Source: Enchytraeus crypticus
Lineage: Eukaryota; Annelida; Clitellata; Enchytraeida; Enchytraeidae
Assembly: GCA_905160935.1 (NCBI GenBank)
Contig: CAJHZI010000782.1
Coordinates: forward strand, 48,501 to 112,500
Reading direction: 5' to 3'
DNA length: 64,000 bases
Shown here: one piece after another, positions 10,666-25,700 of the stretch
Numbering within the stretch: position 1 is the stretch's first letter
Layout: each line of letters begins with the position of its first letter
Program-made: the position numbers and the translations under genes
The notes under the pieces: model-generated
What the model saw: the letters and a program-made list of their open reading frames with translations, nothing else
Told to the model about the DNA's origin: nothing
The model's database searches: none

Positions 10666-12300
10666 GTCACTAAATAAAATTCCATAAAATAAACCAAAAA
10701 AAAGGAAACTTAGGAAGTGATTGTGAAGTGGGGTTAATGAAATAGAGTAGCTTGGCACAAAGTTTATCAAGTTCTCTACAAAACTGTATATCTCGCTAAG
10801 TATTGAAGCGTGGAATCTGTTCCCACACACTCCATATCTATTACATCTAATTTGGGGAAATGATTTGTAACGAATTATTTACAACGTTAAATATATTTGC
10901 CTAGTAACAATCGTGGCATCTTTTCTAAAAATTTTGTAAGCATCTATCAGTGTGTAAAATATTAATAATAATTTACGTAATAATTATTATAATTATTACT
11001 ATTAATATTATTATGTAAAATATTGTTAGTCTTATTTCGTCTAAATGAATTAAAATAGTAGAATGATTCAGATGCTTAATTTATCTGATCGATAGACTTA
11101 AAGGAAACCCAGATAATCATTCTAATTCTCAGCTGAGTACAGCAAAAACTTCATTTACTCTAAGCTAGCGTAACAGCAACTATTTAAAAGATTTATTGCA
11201 CGTGTCACAGAACATAGGTTACAGTTAGGAAATAGTTCAGCGGACAGGGCATGAAACAACCAAACAGCAATTTATTACGCAATCAATAGTAAAACCATAA
11301 TATCGTCTTATCGACATAAAGTTTTGTAATTTTCTTACAATACCACCTACGGGCTATTAAATTCGCTTTTTAAAGTATATAACGGAGACTTTAAACTTAT
11401 GTTGAACGGCTTGTGACTGTACCACACTGTACAACCTGTACCTCAGTACACTGTACCACACTGTACACCAAGTACAAAACTGTACACCCTACCCTGTATC
11501 ACACTGTACATTGTACACCCTGTACCTCAGGACACTGTACCCCACAGTACCGTGTACCACACTGTACAGTGTGGTACACCCTGTAAGAGACGGTTCCGCT
11601 GAAATACAAACTCTCAACACACAGCTGTTAATGTCACGCTAAGGAAAGTAAGAGATTTATGGGAAAACTGCAAGTAGTAAGTTCATAACGTATCTCACAA
11701 AATAAGGCTTCTGGGGTGGTTTACCGTTATCTTCTCTAGTGTCTAAGCCAGTATACAGAGAAACACACACAGTTTAAATGTTTCACTCTCAAATACGGAA
11801 ATGTTAAAATTTAAACAGTTTAGTTATTTTTTATTTTTTTTAATGCCCTTGGCTGTAAAGGGCCCTGGGCTAGTTATTTACAATTGTGTGACAAATTCAA
11901 ACAATCTAACAAATGATATTGATAAAATAATACCTTCCTCAATTAATGATTTAAACCATCACTTAATAATTCATTAATTAATAAAAAACTAATCTCATGT
12001 TTACAATTAATCCATTAAAGATTGAATTCAATAATTAACCACAAAATGAACGAACAAACCAATCACTCATTCAATAAATCAATTTCAATTAATAATTGCA
12101 TATAGTTTAAACATTCAATTTGCAAATTTAATAAAGAAATCAACAAATAAACAAATTATTCAATATCAATTATACACTGAACAGAGTAATAAATTAAAGT
12201 AATAATCAACAAGCAAATATACCAATCAATCAACATCAAGCAGTTCATTAACTAATAAAGCAACTAACAATTCTATTATAAGCACTTAGTGCAGCAATGA
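10666..12300. other. intergenic AT-rich sequence
   Basis: No gene was seen. It contains a run of CACTGTACACCCTGTACCTC-like units at about 11415-11585, which can fold on themselves (GTACAGTGTG/CACACTGTAC). The rest is AT-rich. Confidence 0.6.
11415..11585 (+). repeat. CACTGTACC-type short tandem repeat
   Basis: About 15 irregular units of 9-13 bp around ACACTGTACACCCTGTACC, with inverted copies near 11560-11580. Confidence 0.7.
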
Positions 12301-12373
12301 ACATATCAAATGATCTACTCAACTAATTCGATCAATCACCGGTTTGTTGTTAATGAAATCATCTCATTGTCTC

Positions 12374-12382
12374 CTATATATA

Positions 12383-12480
<98 letters not shown>

Positions 12481-12484
12481 TATG

Positions 12485-12522
<38 letters not shown>

Positions 12523-12568
12523 TATACACATATATATAATATATATATATACATACATATATATATAT

Positions 12569-12622
<54 letters not shown>

Positions 12623-12640
12623 ATATGTATATATATATAA
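12374..12640. repeat. (TA)n microsatellite, about 265 bp
   Basis: Nearly pure (TA)n with scattered TG, CA and GA interruptions. The Tyr-Ile open frames on both strands are repeat artefacts. Confidence 0.95.
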
Positions 12641-12727
12641 TTTGTTTAGTCGTGTCGTTTACATCTCTCTTAGCTCAGCTACACGTATCAGAGTTTACCA
12701 ATGGAATCTTCTAGAGCAGACAAAACT

Positions 12728-12845
12728 GGTAACGTCAGTTTCCTCACTCGAAAGCGATGTCAGTGACGGGAGAGCCCAGGAATTGAACCCCGCACATACT
12801 GATCCGCAGTCGAGTATCTTACTGACGTAGCCACTGGCTCCAGCC
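12728..12845 (-). mobile_element. SINE-A
   Basis: Antisense copy with head and tail; the last bases are the head CTGGAGCC. It lies 50 bp downstream of the stop of the minus-strand gene. Confidence 0.85.
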
Positions 12846-12894
12846 AGAGACAACTAACTCAGAACAGCAGCCTGTCTCGACCCCTAAAGCTCCT

Positions 12895-13339
12895 CTATTC
12901 TTCAACTCTTAAGAACCTATGCTCGTCACTACTCAGATGTTCAGCTCTCCTATTGGTTTGAATCTTGTTGCTTGTAACATGTTTTCCTGTTATCATGGAA
13001 TGTGAAAAATGTTGATCTAGGCAACCGCGGGCACCAATAGCACCAACGGCACTAACAGCATCAATATAACCAGTAGCACCAACAGCACCAGTAGCACCAA
13101 TAGCATCCTCAGCATTGTCATCAGCTCCACAATCAGCTCCAAGATAACTCTTAGGATAGGTTGTGATATCATTGTCATCAGCTTTACAATCAGCTCCAAG
13201 ATAACTCTTAGGATAGGTTGTGATATCATTTACTGCATCGTCATCGTCGAATAGCACTTCACTATTAACATTGTTATCATGCTCCTCATCAGAATGCTCA
13301 ATATCATCACGGATGTACTGAGCAATAGGAAGAATCACG

Positions 13340-13382
<43 letters not shown>

Positions 13383-13797
13383 GTCCAATATCTTTATTGA
13401 ACTCAAGGCCATTTTCAAGATAATCATCATCCATTTTAGTACCACTGATATCAACATGACCCTGACCTTCTAGAGTATTAGAATTACTTGCACTATGACC
13501 TTGAGCTGTAGTGCTACGACCTTGAACTCTATGGCTGGGACCTTGATCTCCACCGTTGTGTGGTACGAAGGAGGAACCCGGATATGATCCTTGTTTCTGT
13601 AAAGCAACCGGAATTCCTGGAGTGGAGGAAGAGGAAACATGAATTCCTGGAGTGGAGGAAGAGGAAACATGGATTCCTGGAGTGGAGGAAGAGGAAACAT
13701 GGATTCCTGGAGTAGAGAAAGAGGAAACATGGATTCCTGGAGTAGAGAAAGAGGGAACATGGATTCCAGAAGTAGTATGAGCAACAGTGGATGTCTT
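12895..13797 (-). CDS. last exon: STPGIHVSS repeats, Asp run and acidic domain
   Basis: The frame is open for 300 codons from acceptor GTTGTTGTTAACAG to a stop at 12895. It has about five units of STPGIHVSS, then a region rich in Gln/Gly/His, a run of about 14 Asp coded by (GAT)n, two copies of DITTYPKSYLGAD and an Ala/Gly-rich segment (AIGATGAVGATG). Other frames over the same stretch are shadows. It is low complexity, and the final exon status is inferred from phase. Confidence 0.6.
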
Positions 13798-16700
13798 CTG
13801 TTAACAACAACAACAGCAATAAAATACTTCAATAATACTTTACTTGAGTCTTAGGTTCGTTGCTAGATCAATTTATACTGTGAGAGACATGAGATTTTCC
13901 TTTATATTAGAGTTCTCCAAATACTTATGAATGCTGAACAGTGACTCGAATGAAAATGGGTTCTTGTTACTGATAGTTTTCACTGAAAATGTAGTTAAAT
14001 TAACTTCTAGTGCATAACGAATTATAGTTCAACAAGAGATATTAGATCAGGCATAGAGTAAATAATGCTGAATTGGTGGTCAACGGCATGTGCTCCCAAC
14101 TTACAAAAAATTACGATAAAAACAAATATAAAATTTATAATTTGCCCTAAATATTGCCATTCAGCTAAAGCAGTATATCGAACCAGACTTACCTTGAAGA
14201 GAGTGGGTTGAAAGAGAGAGAGGAAGTCTGGAGTAGAGGACAGAGATGTAGAACCTTTGTTTGGCTTCATCACTGAAGCTCTACCATCTCTCTGTGATCT
14301 CACTTTCTCTCCACCCAAACCACCGCGAACTGCTGCTATATACGGGTAGATCAGAAACAATCTCAAATCTCTCTACCTAGTGTTCTGATGAAAAAGTGGA
14401 TGGTCCAAGGCACTTATTTCTGCTTTTATTCAGCAAGAAAGTTAAAAAGCTAAGGTTAACGTTAGTTTCCTCACTCGAAAGCGATGTCAGTGACGGGAGA
14501 GCCCAGGATTTGAACCCACACATACTGATCTGCACATACATACTCCACTGGTTGGAACCGTACATACCGGCTCCAGCCGGTGGCGAAAAAGCAAAAATTT
14601 ACGAGCAAAAATTTGGACAAATGGAATAGTCTCAAATAGGGCTTGTGGTGTGGTGTAGGACAGAGGATTTGAGACAATCTATTTGTAGCCCGACCTTGGT
14701 TAAACTGGGATTCAAGGGAGGATGATGATGATGATTCATCAAGAGCAAAGAGAACTACATTGATCATCACGTTACTAAATAGAAACCTTTAACAAATATA
14801 TTAATGTAGCCTTTAACTTGAGAAACTATGGCTTCTGAAGTAGTTACCCGTTGCCTTCCTCAGATTCTTCCTTGTCGCCTCTTACAACACGCGCACTTTA
14901 TGGTCTTACTACTCTGTAGCGGCCCGGACACAACACGGGAAATGTAAATTCATATGCAGTACTTGCATAAAAGATATTAAGAACTAGAAGAAGCTGATAA
15001 ACATTTACACGAGGACAAGTTGCAGCTTAAAATAAGTTTTACATGATGCCAATCAAGATTCAGTTCAATGAAGCAGAAGTCAAGTATCTAACAACAGCTT
15101 AACTTTCCATTTACAACTAATTCTTAATTAGAATTAATTAATAAATAGCAAGAAAAGAATTGGCTTAATTAGCTTACAATGTGTGCAATGACCAAACTTC
15201 GGCATGATAGAAAGAGTTTAAAACATGTCATGCACATAGACACACAGATAGTAAAGCTCGTAAAGCTAAGGGTAAAGTCAGTTTCCTCACTCGAAATCGA
15301 TGTCAGTGACGGGCGAGCCCAGGATTTGAACCCGCACCTACTGATCCGCGGTCGAGTATCTTACCGACTTCGATAATCTCTGCCTCCAGATAGGATGCAG
15401 AGACCGGGATATGAAAGCGTGGTCTCGTGTAAGGACTTACACAGATTGCATGATTTGCACGGATTACATTATTTGCACGGATTTGTATATTTTGCACGGA
15501 TTTGTATGATTTGCGGAGACATGATTTGCACGGATTGCATGATTTGCACGGATTTGTATGATTTACACGGATTTGTATGACTTGCATGGATTTGTATGAT
15601 TTGCATGGATTACATGATTTGCACGGATTGCATGATTTGCACGGATTTGTACGATTTGCATGGATTTGTACGATTTGCACGGATTTATACGATTTGCATG
15701 ATCATGCATTTGTATGATTTGCTTGGACTAGCACGACTATAGATTTACATGATATGCTTTGACGGTAGATCAAAAGTCCAGTTGCTCTACCATCAAGACA
15801 AATCATTTATTACATCATAGACACACAACAGACAGTCAGATATCAACCTCCGTGTATATCTCCAGATTCCTCACAGCTAAACGAAGAGGCAGGATCTCTG
15901 CTTGCTGAGGCCAACAGAATAGGCTGTCCCAGTCCTCTCAATCCACCTCTCTCCAGTCCTTTCAGAGAAACACCTCCTCCAGGTCCACTAAATCTCTCCA
16001 GTGAACTACCTCTTCCATTCCCACCAGATCTCTCCAGCAAGCCACCTCTTCCACCAAATCTCTCCAGTGAACTACCTCTTCCATTCCCACCAAGTCTCTC
16101 TACTGAACTACCTCTTCCAGTCCCTCCAATCATAGATCTTCCTCTTCCATCAAGTCGCTCCACTGAAATACCTCTAACAGCTCCAGCAAGTCTACCTACT
16201 GAGTTGCCTCTAACAGCTCCACCAATCTTTGGAGTAGCATGATACGAGGCAGCATGAATACCTCGAGCTCTCGCTGGTAGGTAATCAGACCCGTATGGAC
16301 GTGACACACTGCCAGCCTGGTCTAGGATCTCGTCTAGAATCCTCTTAGACGATTTCTCACTGGAAATCCCACCTGAAGAACTCTGAAGCGATGAAGAACG
16401 AGGAGCAGATGAAGGATTTAGAGAGTGACTATGAGATCTACTGAGCATTGAGTCACTGCTTGACGTACCATCTGAATTCATGGGACGCAGGAAATCATGC
16501 CTTGTCAAAGAATCACGTTCATTCGAGTCTCTTCTTGCAGGACATACGATGAGATTAGAACAGGCAGTTCTCTTCAGGGACGTGAGGCTCTCATTCAAAG
16601 CTCCATTGGAATCACGTGTGGTGTCTGCCTGGTCATGCAGCTTGGATCTAGTCACATCACGTGTGGTATCAGCATGCCCATACAGCTTGGATCCCGCCAC

Positions 16701-19700
16701 TCTAGTAGCGGCAGGTCTGTAACTATTCCCCTCAATGTCAGAACTGATCTCCGGGGTATGGTGAGTATCTTCTGGACTTCCATAGACTTCCATGTTACTA
16801 CTGAAGCTCTGTTGAACGACTCTATGTCGTCCTGAAGAACAGCCGTCATCTACAGCGGGTCTGTTGACGTCAGAGGCCACTGGACGCCTGACAGGAAGCG
16901 AGTCCAGTGATGAGAATCGACACCTCTCTTCACTCCTATCCCTCATGTTCCTAACATCAGAGTCCTGAGAGATGTAGTCCAGGCAGACAGGCCCAGATGG
17001 AGGAAGAGGGGTGGAAGAGAGATACACTCCAGCAGAGAACCCCACGTAATCCTCTCTGAGTGGAGTGGAGCAGGTAGACCTGGGATCCTCCGAGCAGTCC
17101 CACAGTCCCACGCATTTCACTGGTAGCGGTCGTACCGGGGTCTTAAAGTCGTCCCACAGTTTTCCAGTTCCTGTTGCAGGGTAGTGGGAACTCTTCCCAT
17201 TAATCTCTTTCATACTTTCTCCATCCGTGATGTCAAACAGAACGAAACTTTCATTGTGCTGGCATTTTTCTCCAGATCCTGGAGCAGGAGTGATTGTCCT
17301 TGAGTAGTCTGCACTCTTTCCGTCATGCCTCCAATCAGATCCATTCATATCAATCTTGCCGCTGGAATACACGACATCACGGTTGATCTCAACACCGGGA
17401 ACTGTGCCAAACAATAGTTCTGATGGTATGGAAGCGCTCACATCACTCGTAAAACTTCCTGGAAGGCCACAGCTCTGTGAAACAGATTCCAACAGTACAG
17501 CTCGATTCAAGCTGTCTCTGGTGGAGGCAAATAAACAAGGGTTATCTTTATAACGTAGACGAGCTTCAGCAGTTCTGTTCAAATGTTCACCAGTGTTTTC
17601 ATAAGACGAATCACTCAGTGGATTAAAGTTAAAGTTTTCCTTACTGTCCCAACGTTTTCTCAGCGAGAAAGGGAGTTGAAAGCAGACAGTGTTCTCATCC
17701 TTATCAGTATTTCTACTGTAATTATAGTCACCAAATCTGTTCTCACTGCTCACAAAGCCATTAGCAGTCGAATTATCTTCATGCTCTGTACTGCTGTTCA
17801 TCTTAACGCAAGAAAAGTCATCAGCAAACAATTGATTTCCTGAAGAAGGAAACTTTGGTGTTAAAGAAGAGCTTACATCTGCTAGCAGAGGCTTTAAACT
17901 TTTAGAGTCCAAGAAGTGGAAATGTCCAGTAGTGGAGAAGAGGTTCTCAGAGCCACCTCTTCCCAGTTCATCATCATTATAAACACAAGCTGATATGTTA
18001 CCATCATGACCTCTCCCTCTGAACACCTTATCCCTCAAGACTGGACTACGTTGACGAAACAACTCTTTCCCTCGACCCTCACCTTGAACCTGACTGTTCA
18101 ACCGGTGTCTTGCACTCGAGCAACTCATATCCAAGATTCTATCGGGCACTTTCTTAGCAGTCTCAGTCAACAGCTGAACCACCTGGTACGTTCTCGCGGT
18201 GCCCATGGGTGAGACAGTCTTAGCAAAGCCCATGCTCAGGTTCTTCTTCTTTGATATGACATCTGAGGCTCTAGGCAGCTCATCGAATCCACCGCTACGA
18301 GCTGGAATGATGCTCTCAACGCTACTTCCACAGAAACCTGCTTGACCAGCAACAGCAGAAGATCTGGCTGCGTCCACTTCATCGTCAGCCTCCGAGATAG
18401 AACTTCTGAAGGCAAAAAACATCGATATATCTATTAGAAGATTCCTGTTATAATTTGCCATCCTACAGACAGATTTCTATAATGTCAATATTTAGGTATC
18501 GCTCCATAATGAAAATAATAGGTTCAGGGTACGTGCCCATATGGTTCTAATTCGTGCCAAAATGAGTCATAGGACCTCTAAATTAATACAATATTTAGTA
18601 AGAATATTTGAAAGACGTCCGCTTACACAAGACGATATAGATCAAAATCTATGTATCTAAGTATGTTTAGAATTTAACACTATAAAATCGCTATATATAT
18701 TCTGATAATGAATATACCGTTTATTGACTTCTCATAAATAATGAAATAGAACCAAAGTAAAAAAGTAAATAAAAAAAATACAAGACAAATCACAGCATAC
18801 AGACATATCATGCAAAAAACATATTAATGAACAGATAAATAGATGCATTAGACACCTAAATCTCAAGTCAAAAAATTAACATCTTATTTAATGAATCCTG
18901 TGGCCATCAGAGAGGGCACAAAGTGCTCTATCTAGCTGACCACCACAGGAAATAAGTCCGAGAAATGATATTAGTAGTTTAAAACTACATGTCTACAGAC
19001 TAGCAAAAATATGAAGTATAACAGCAAAAATTGCAAACAGCAAATAACCAACACACTAGTAAAACTACTAAAATTAGAAAATATGACCATACGAAAAATG
19101 AATTTGCAATCATAGCAAAATGGCTAACTATTCCGGCAAGAGCGGACAGGAGACACTATTACGAATGTATAAGAAAACTTTTGTAATATCGTTTGAATAA
19201 AATATATGATTTTAAGTTACGAATTTCAACAGGAATAGAGTTCCATATACAACAACATTCAAAGACATTTGTCAAGTAGTTTGCATGATTCGTAGTAGAA
19301 GAGAGATAACAAGTTAATGAAAGCCTGGTATGATACCCACTATTTGATAGGTTTGATCTAATCATATCTCTGATAATCTTAGACATCGAGCCTTCAGAGA
19401 AAATACACCTATATATCAAGTTGGCAGAGAGAAACTTATATAATTGATATATCGGTAGAGTATTGTAATTTACGTAAAGTAGTTTAGTCTTGCACAGCCT
19501 ATCTTGAAATTGTAGAATTCTCAGAGCTCTGTTGTTCGCTATGTGTAGAGGATGTAGGGCCTTATTCGTGTTTTTCCCGTACACTATTAAACCATAAGAT
19601 ATTCTACTGTATACAAGAGAGAAATACAAGTTTTTACGGCAATTTATCGGAATATAATCTCTGCGTTTATATAACATACCACATACACTATTTATTTTGC

Positions 19701-22700
19701 AGGTAACTGATTTAATGTGTTCGGCAAAAGTTAATTTTTCATCGATAAGAACACCTAAAAACTTAATTACCTTTACTCTTGATAGGGATTTTTCATCAAC
19801 TGTAATTGAAAGATTGTTTTCTGATATATAGGTCTCGCAAAATTCAGTAGGAAAAAATATCATAAAAACTGATTTAGAATAATTAATAGTTAGCCTATTA
19901 CTTTTGCACCAATCACTAATTAGCATGCATTCAATGTTAGCTTTATTAAACAGATTTGGTAGATTTTTGGCACAAACAAAAGAACTAGAATCGTCTGCAA
20001 AAAGTTTGAGACATCCTGTGCTCGAGGCATGTTGAATGTCATTTATATATACTGAAAACAAGAGAGGACCGAGTATAGAGCCTTGCGGGACACCTACATC
20101 AACTGGTAACACAGAGGAGCATATATCATCTATAACTGTGTATTGAAATCGGCCCGAAAGGTAAGATTTGAACCAAGTATGTGTAAGACCCCGCACACCA
20201 TAATGCCATAATTTATCTAACAATATACTGTGATTGACCGTATCGAACGCTTTTGTCAAATCAAAAAATAAGCCCATAACAAAGTTTTTATTTCCTTTTT
20301 CATTGCGTATCATATTGGTACAGCTAAAAAGTGCGTCGACAGTGGAGTGGCCAGATCTAAAGCCAAATTGATTTTCATACCAGATGTCATTCTTATTAAA
20401 AAAATTAGAAATTCTTTCATACATAATTTTCTCAAATATTTTGCTTAAGTTGCTTAAAAGTGAGATCGGTCTATAATTTTCCTTATTGTCCAGACTTCCA
20501 TTTTTATGTATTGGGATAACTTTAGATACTTTGAAATTGGTTGGAAAGTGACCTACCTGAAAGGATAGGTTAATAATATGGCTTAAAGGTGCTGAGATGA
20601 ACTGTGCAGATAATTTTAGAATCTTGGTGTTTAAATTATCAGAACCAGCTGCAGAGATGTTCTTAAGCGATCTAATGGTGTTGTAAACCTCGCTTATGGA
20701 GACAGGTTTCATAAAAAATGAAGACGATATACTGTTATTAAGATATTTTTTATAACTGTGATTTACACCGGCAATTTTTGAAGCTAAGTTCTTGCCTATG
20801 CTAGAAAAATAATTGTTAAAAACGTTAACCATTTCTGTCTTGTCCCTGGTGATGCCGCCATCTGTTGCTAGTGTTTTAATACAGGAATTACTGGAATTGC
20901 GTTTATAGGAGCAAATGGAATTTAGTGTTTTCCAAATACATTTTATAGAATTCATTTTGTCGTTAAGTAAATCATGATAAAAAGACACTCGGTGGTGGCG
21001 CAACCTCTTGTCAAGCTTATTCCGATAAGCTTTATAAACCATTTCGTCATTTTTGTCCTTGGATTGTTTAAATTTGTAGAATAGATTGTTCTTAATTTTT
21101 ATACAGTTTTTAAGCTCCTTTGTAATCCAAGGTTTATCCTTTAGTTTCTTACGGGAGCATTTGATCAAGGGAAAATTGACTTCTGCCGTATCGGTTAGTG
21201 TTTTGATTAAGAACGTTATAGATTTATCAACATCTTCAGAATTGTAAATGAGGGACCAATCTAAGTTTTGCAACTGATAGGCAAATTTTTCTATATTTTT
21301 TCCGCTATAAATACGAATGAACGGTCTATCACAGTATTTTATTTGCTTACGTCTCGATGTAATTATTACTAAGTTAGCATAGTGATCGGTAATATCAGTC
21401 ATAACAGTGAGAGACTTTACTTTACAGTCATTACTATCACAAAAGCCTAGTGTAGTAAATACATGATCAATTAAGCTCGACGAATTTCTAGTGCATCTCG
21501 TAGGTATAATACTGAATGGTGTAAAGTGCAAGTTAACAAGGTTATTGACATACTCACCAACAATCCTATCGCTATTATAATTAAGCAAATTCAAGTTCAT
21601 ATCACCAACAATAAAGCTATTACTCACAGGTTTATATATAGCTAAGAATTCAAAGAATAAATCAATAAATTCCCTAGTAGGCTGGCTGGGATGCCTATAG
21701 AAGCAATAAAAACGTATTTTACCAAAATTGTTGGCTATTACATCAACGACGATAAACTCAGCAGCATTACTGAAAAAATTTGTATCTTTCGAAGAGGCAA
21801 TAAAATTATATGAGAATTTATTCAGGATAAAAATTGCAACTCCTCCAGCTCTTTGTGTAAGAGGAGATGAAAAAATAATATGATAATCAGGGAATATGTT
21901 GTCAAAGAAATCAATATTAGACCCCCAGATTTCGGATAAAATAATAATATCGAATTTTTTCTTATATGTACTAAACAGATCAAGCAATTTAATGTAATTT
22001 GCATTAAGACTTCTTATATTGAGGTGAAAAATAGACAAATCTCCAAGATGAGCTTTGAATATGCATCAGAGCGATGAATATGCATCAGAGTTTGGTAGTA
22101 TGACAATTACAGCTATCAGCTTAGAGCAAGAGTTCATGAATTCAGAGAAACTAATACAAAATGTTAATATATAATACAGCTACTCAACGTCACCTAGCAT
22201 ATCTCTCTCTCTCTCTCTCTCTCTCTCTCCCCCTCTAGTGCTACGCCAAATAATGTGTATAAGTAGCCCATTATATTAGCATAAACGCAATATTCTGGCT
22301 CAGTATAACAAACGCTAGAAAACAGACTGATTTCATGTAAACTAGAGGAGGCCGTTAAACCAGAATGATGGACGAACTACATATATTCTAATCTTCATCC
22401 AAATGGTTAAATGAGGCTATTTATGAAGATGATTACTGTGAAATTAGACAATTTAAAAATACAATTAGAACATTTATGACAATTAATGAAGAAAATTGAC
22501 AGTATTTATCAACAAGACACACTGTCAACTGTCAAGTGTGTCAACTGTCAAGACACACTGTCAACAAGGACACACACACAACTGTCCTTCCTAGGACGGA
22601 CCTCGCGGATTTGGGCTTGCACCGCTTTGGACTCCACACTCTGCTCATCGGATTTGATTTGGTACAACAATGCTCAAAGTTGTCATAGACGACAGCTGCA

Positions 22701-25700
22701 CTCTAATTTTGTTGTTGTTGTTGCTGCTGTTGTCAATATATAATATAGTTGTTGCTAATAAAAAAATAAATTGAGAAATTACTTAGGCAGGTAGACGAGA
22801 GATCTGCGCCTAACTTCCTCTAAATGACTCTCCACACTACTGCTCATCTTCTTTCTGCCTGCCCTCTTCATATCTACCTTCCTAACCCTGCTACCAACTC
22901 CCGTCTCATAAACACCTACAGTGCTACCAGAATGACTGCGCTTTCTACGCATACAGAAAGAGGAATTAATGCGCGCAGTGTTTTGCCGAATGAGGTGTCA
23001 ATAGTCACCTACTGTAGGGAGATCAGATAACTCAACAGTCATCTATTGCAGGCAGGTCAGATAAGTGATCAGATAAATCAATAGTCATCTATTGTAAGGA
23101 GATCAGATAAGTCAGCAGTAATCTATTGTAGGGAGATCAGATAAGTCAACAGTCTTCTACTGTAGGGAGATCAGATAAGTCAACAGTCATCTACTGTAGG
23201 GAGATCAGATGAGTCAACAGTCATCTACTGTAGGGAGGTCAGATATGTCAACTGTCATCTATTGTAAGGATATCAGAAAAGTCAACAGTAATCTATTGTA
23301 GGGAGGTCAGATAAGTCAACAATCATCTACTGTAGGGAGGTCAGATAAGTCAACTGTCATCTATTGTAGGGATTCAGTCATCTATTATAGGGAGATCAGA
23401 TAAGCTACGTCACAAGCCTCTGAACGTCAGTAGAGACACAGAACTAGCCACTAGCAGATCAAAGTGATGCTTTCGTGCACATGGGCTCCTAACAATGGTT
23501 CATCGTGGAAAAACGTGAATTAGAAAACTGAATATATTCAATAATAATAATAATAGTAGTTAGTAATAATAGTAATAATAGTAATAATAATAATATTAAT
23601 AAGGGTTTAACGTCCGTTTCTTCATACAAGGATGATGTTAGGGACATCATCAATAGATAACGACTCTTCATTAGCAAGCAGCTACGTGTAAAAATAGAAC
23701 AAGAAAAACATCAAATCCTACAGTCATATATAAGACTATTTATACTTGCATGCCTCTGTATTGAAGTGAATATTTATGAACTTAAATAGCAGACAAATTT
23801 TAGAAGTACCTACATTGCATATAAGATAAAAATTTTGGAAGACGGAATGTACCCTTTTTATCTTACTTGCCATTTTCATGGAACCGCTTTAACTGGGCTG
23901 TTAGCAATATCCAGATAGCTGAATGAATTTACTGTATTAGATGTGTGCCTTAGATCAGCCAATCAAATAAAAAAATACCTTAATATTTGATTAGGATGAG
24001 GGAGGTCTTTCAATAGCACTGGTTGATTCTTATCGGGCAGAATATCCGCATAGTCATCATTCAAATATCTCTGCTTGACATTGTTATCCAATATACATAT
24101 CATTTTACAATAAGCCAAATAGAAGACATACATAAGATACAAATAAATTAATTTTGTTCTACTGACTATATATTCGATAGTCATTGAATCATTTAATTAA
24201 AGAGTGCAACATAATGTTACTCTAATGACAATATATGTAATATAACAAGAAACATTCTTTGAAAGCTGAATTTGCCTTAACAAGATGAAAAATTAATAAC
24301 CACCTAAATAATACAATATTTGAAATAAGACTGATACAAAATTTTAGCAACACATACTTATCAATAGTCAACTAAGAGAAATTCCATAATACAATTCGTT
24401 ATAATTTTGTGCTGATTGCAGACTTACCGAAAAAATAATATATGACAATTTGAATTGTTTCATATGATCTCTCCTGGCGATCACACGGAAGAAGATGCAG
24501 CAGCTCCTCCGCAGATGCAAAAAATTATCACACTAAATGATGATGTCCCTAAAATCGTCCTTTGATGAGGAAACAGACATTAAACCTTCATTATTATTAT
24601 TAAGATGTGTTCATTTGATGAGCTACTAATACCCAATATTATAAACGGAAAGATATTCTCGCCGACAGCAATCTCTACCATTTGACTTTATCCGCGAGAT
24701 AACTACCAATCTGCTTTTTGCATACTATGAAACTTCTCTATTCTCACCTTTATCTTGAGTCTGTAACGTCACATTTCTAAGAATTCTAACCATTTAAGCG
24801 GATTTCGCGCTCTCCTATTGGCTGGAGCCACCTGCGACCGTTGAGTATCAGCCCCTGGTGACAACTTTTGTTTTAATCTACCGGTGAGAATAACCGCCCG
24901 ATTTCAAAACAATAACTATCCCGTCACATGTAGCTGAAATCAGCTCAGATACCGACCGACATCTCGTTCATAAGATGCAAAAGCGACTTACCGCGACGAT
25001 ATCGCTCTGATCTTCGCTTTATAAGATCAGCGGTAAGAACTTCAGGTTCACTGAACATTTTAAAAGACAGGAGAATTCATAATGGGTAGTTAGATTCTGA
25101 ATATGATGACATCATGCATGTACCGCTCACCTGATCAGTATAGCAGTCCTCTACACTGGCTGTCCCACTCATTCCAGTCCACAGGTTAACATTAGACACA
25201 TCTGTATCCAGTCTGTACCAACTTTCCTCATGTCTCAGCTCATTCAGGCTTCCAAATCCATCATCATCTCTCTTCACTATATCAGACATCCTTAAAACAG
25301 TATATACCACACATCTAGTATACACATCATCATCATCATCTCTCTTCATTACATCAGATACCCTGACAACAGTATGTAAAACACCACAAGTATATACATC
25401 ATCATCATCATCTCTCTTCATTATATCCGACACCCTGACAACAGTATGTAACACACATCCAGTATACACATCATCATCATCTCTCTTCATTATATCAGAC
25501 ACCCTGACAACAGTATGTAACACGCATCTAGTATACACATCATCATCATCATCTCTCTTCATTACATCAGACACCCTGACAACAGTATGTAACACGCATC
25601 TAGTATACACATCATCATCATCATCTCTCTTCATTACATCAGACACCCTGACAACAGTATGTAACACGCATCTAGTATACACATCATCATCATCATCTCT

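Noticed and set aside
12310-12640. Open frames of Tyr/Ile on both strands
   Set aside because: Pure (TA)n repeat; no start context, splice signals or composition of a gene.
13470-13832. Leu/Gln/Pro and Phe/Leu/Tyr frames on the minus strand
   Set aside because: The third minus frame is the one continuous with the acidic region and splice-phase compatible; the others end in stops.
16480-18212. Plus-strand frames opposite the large exon
   Set aside because: Antisense shadows of the 850-codon minus-strand frame.
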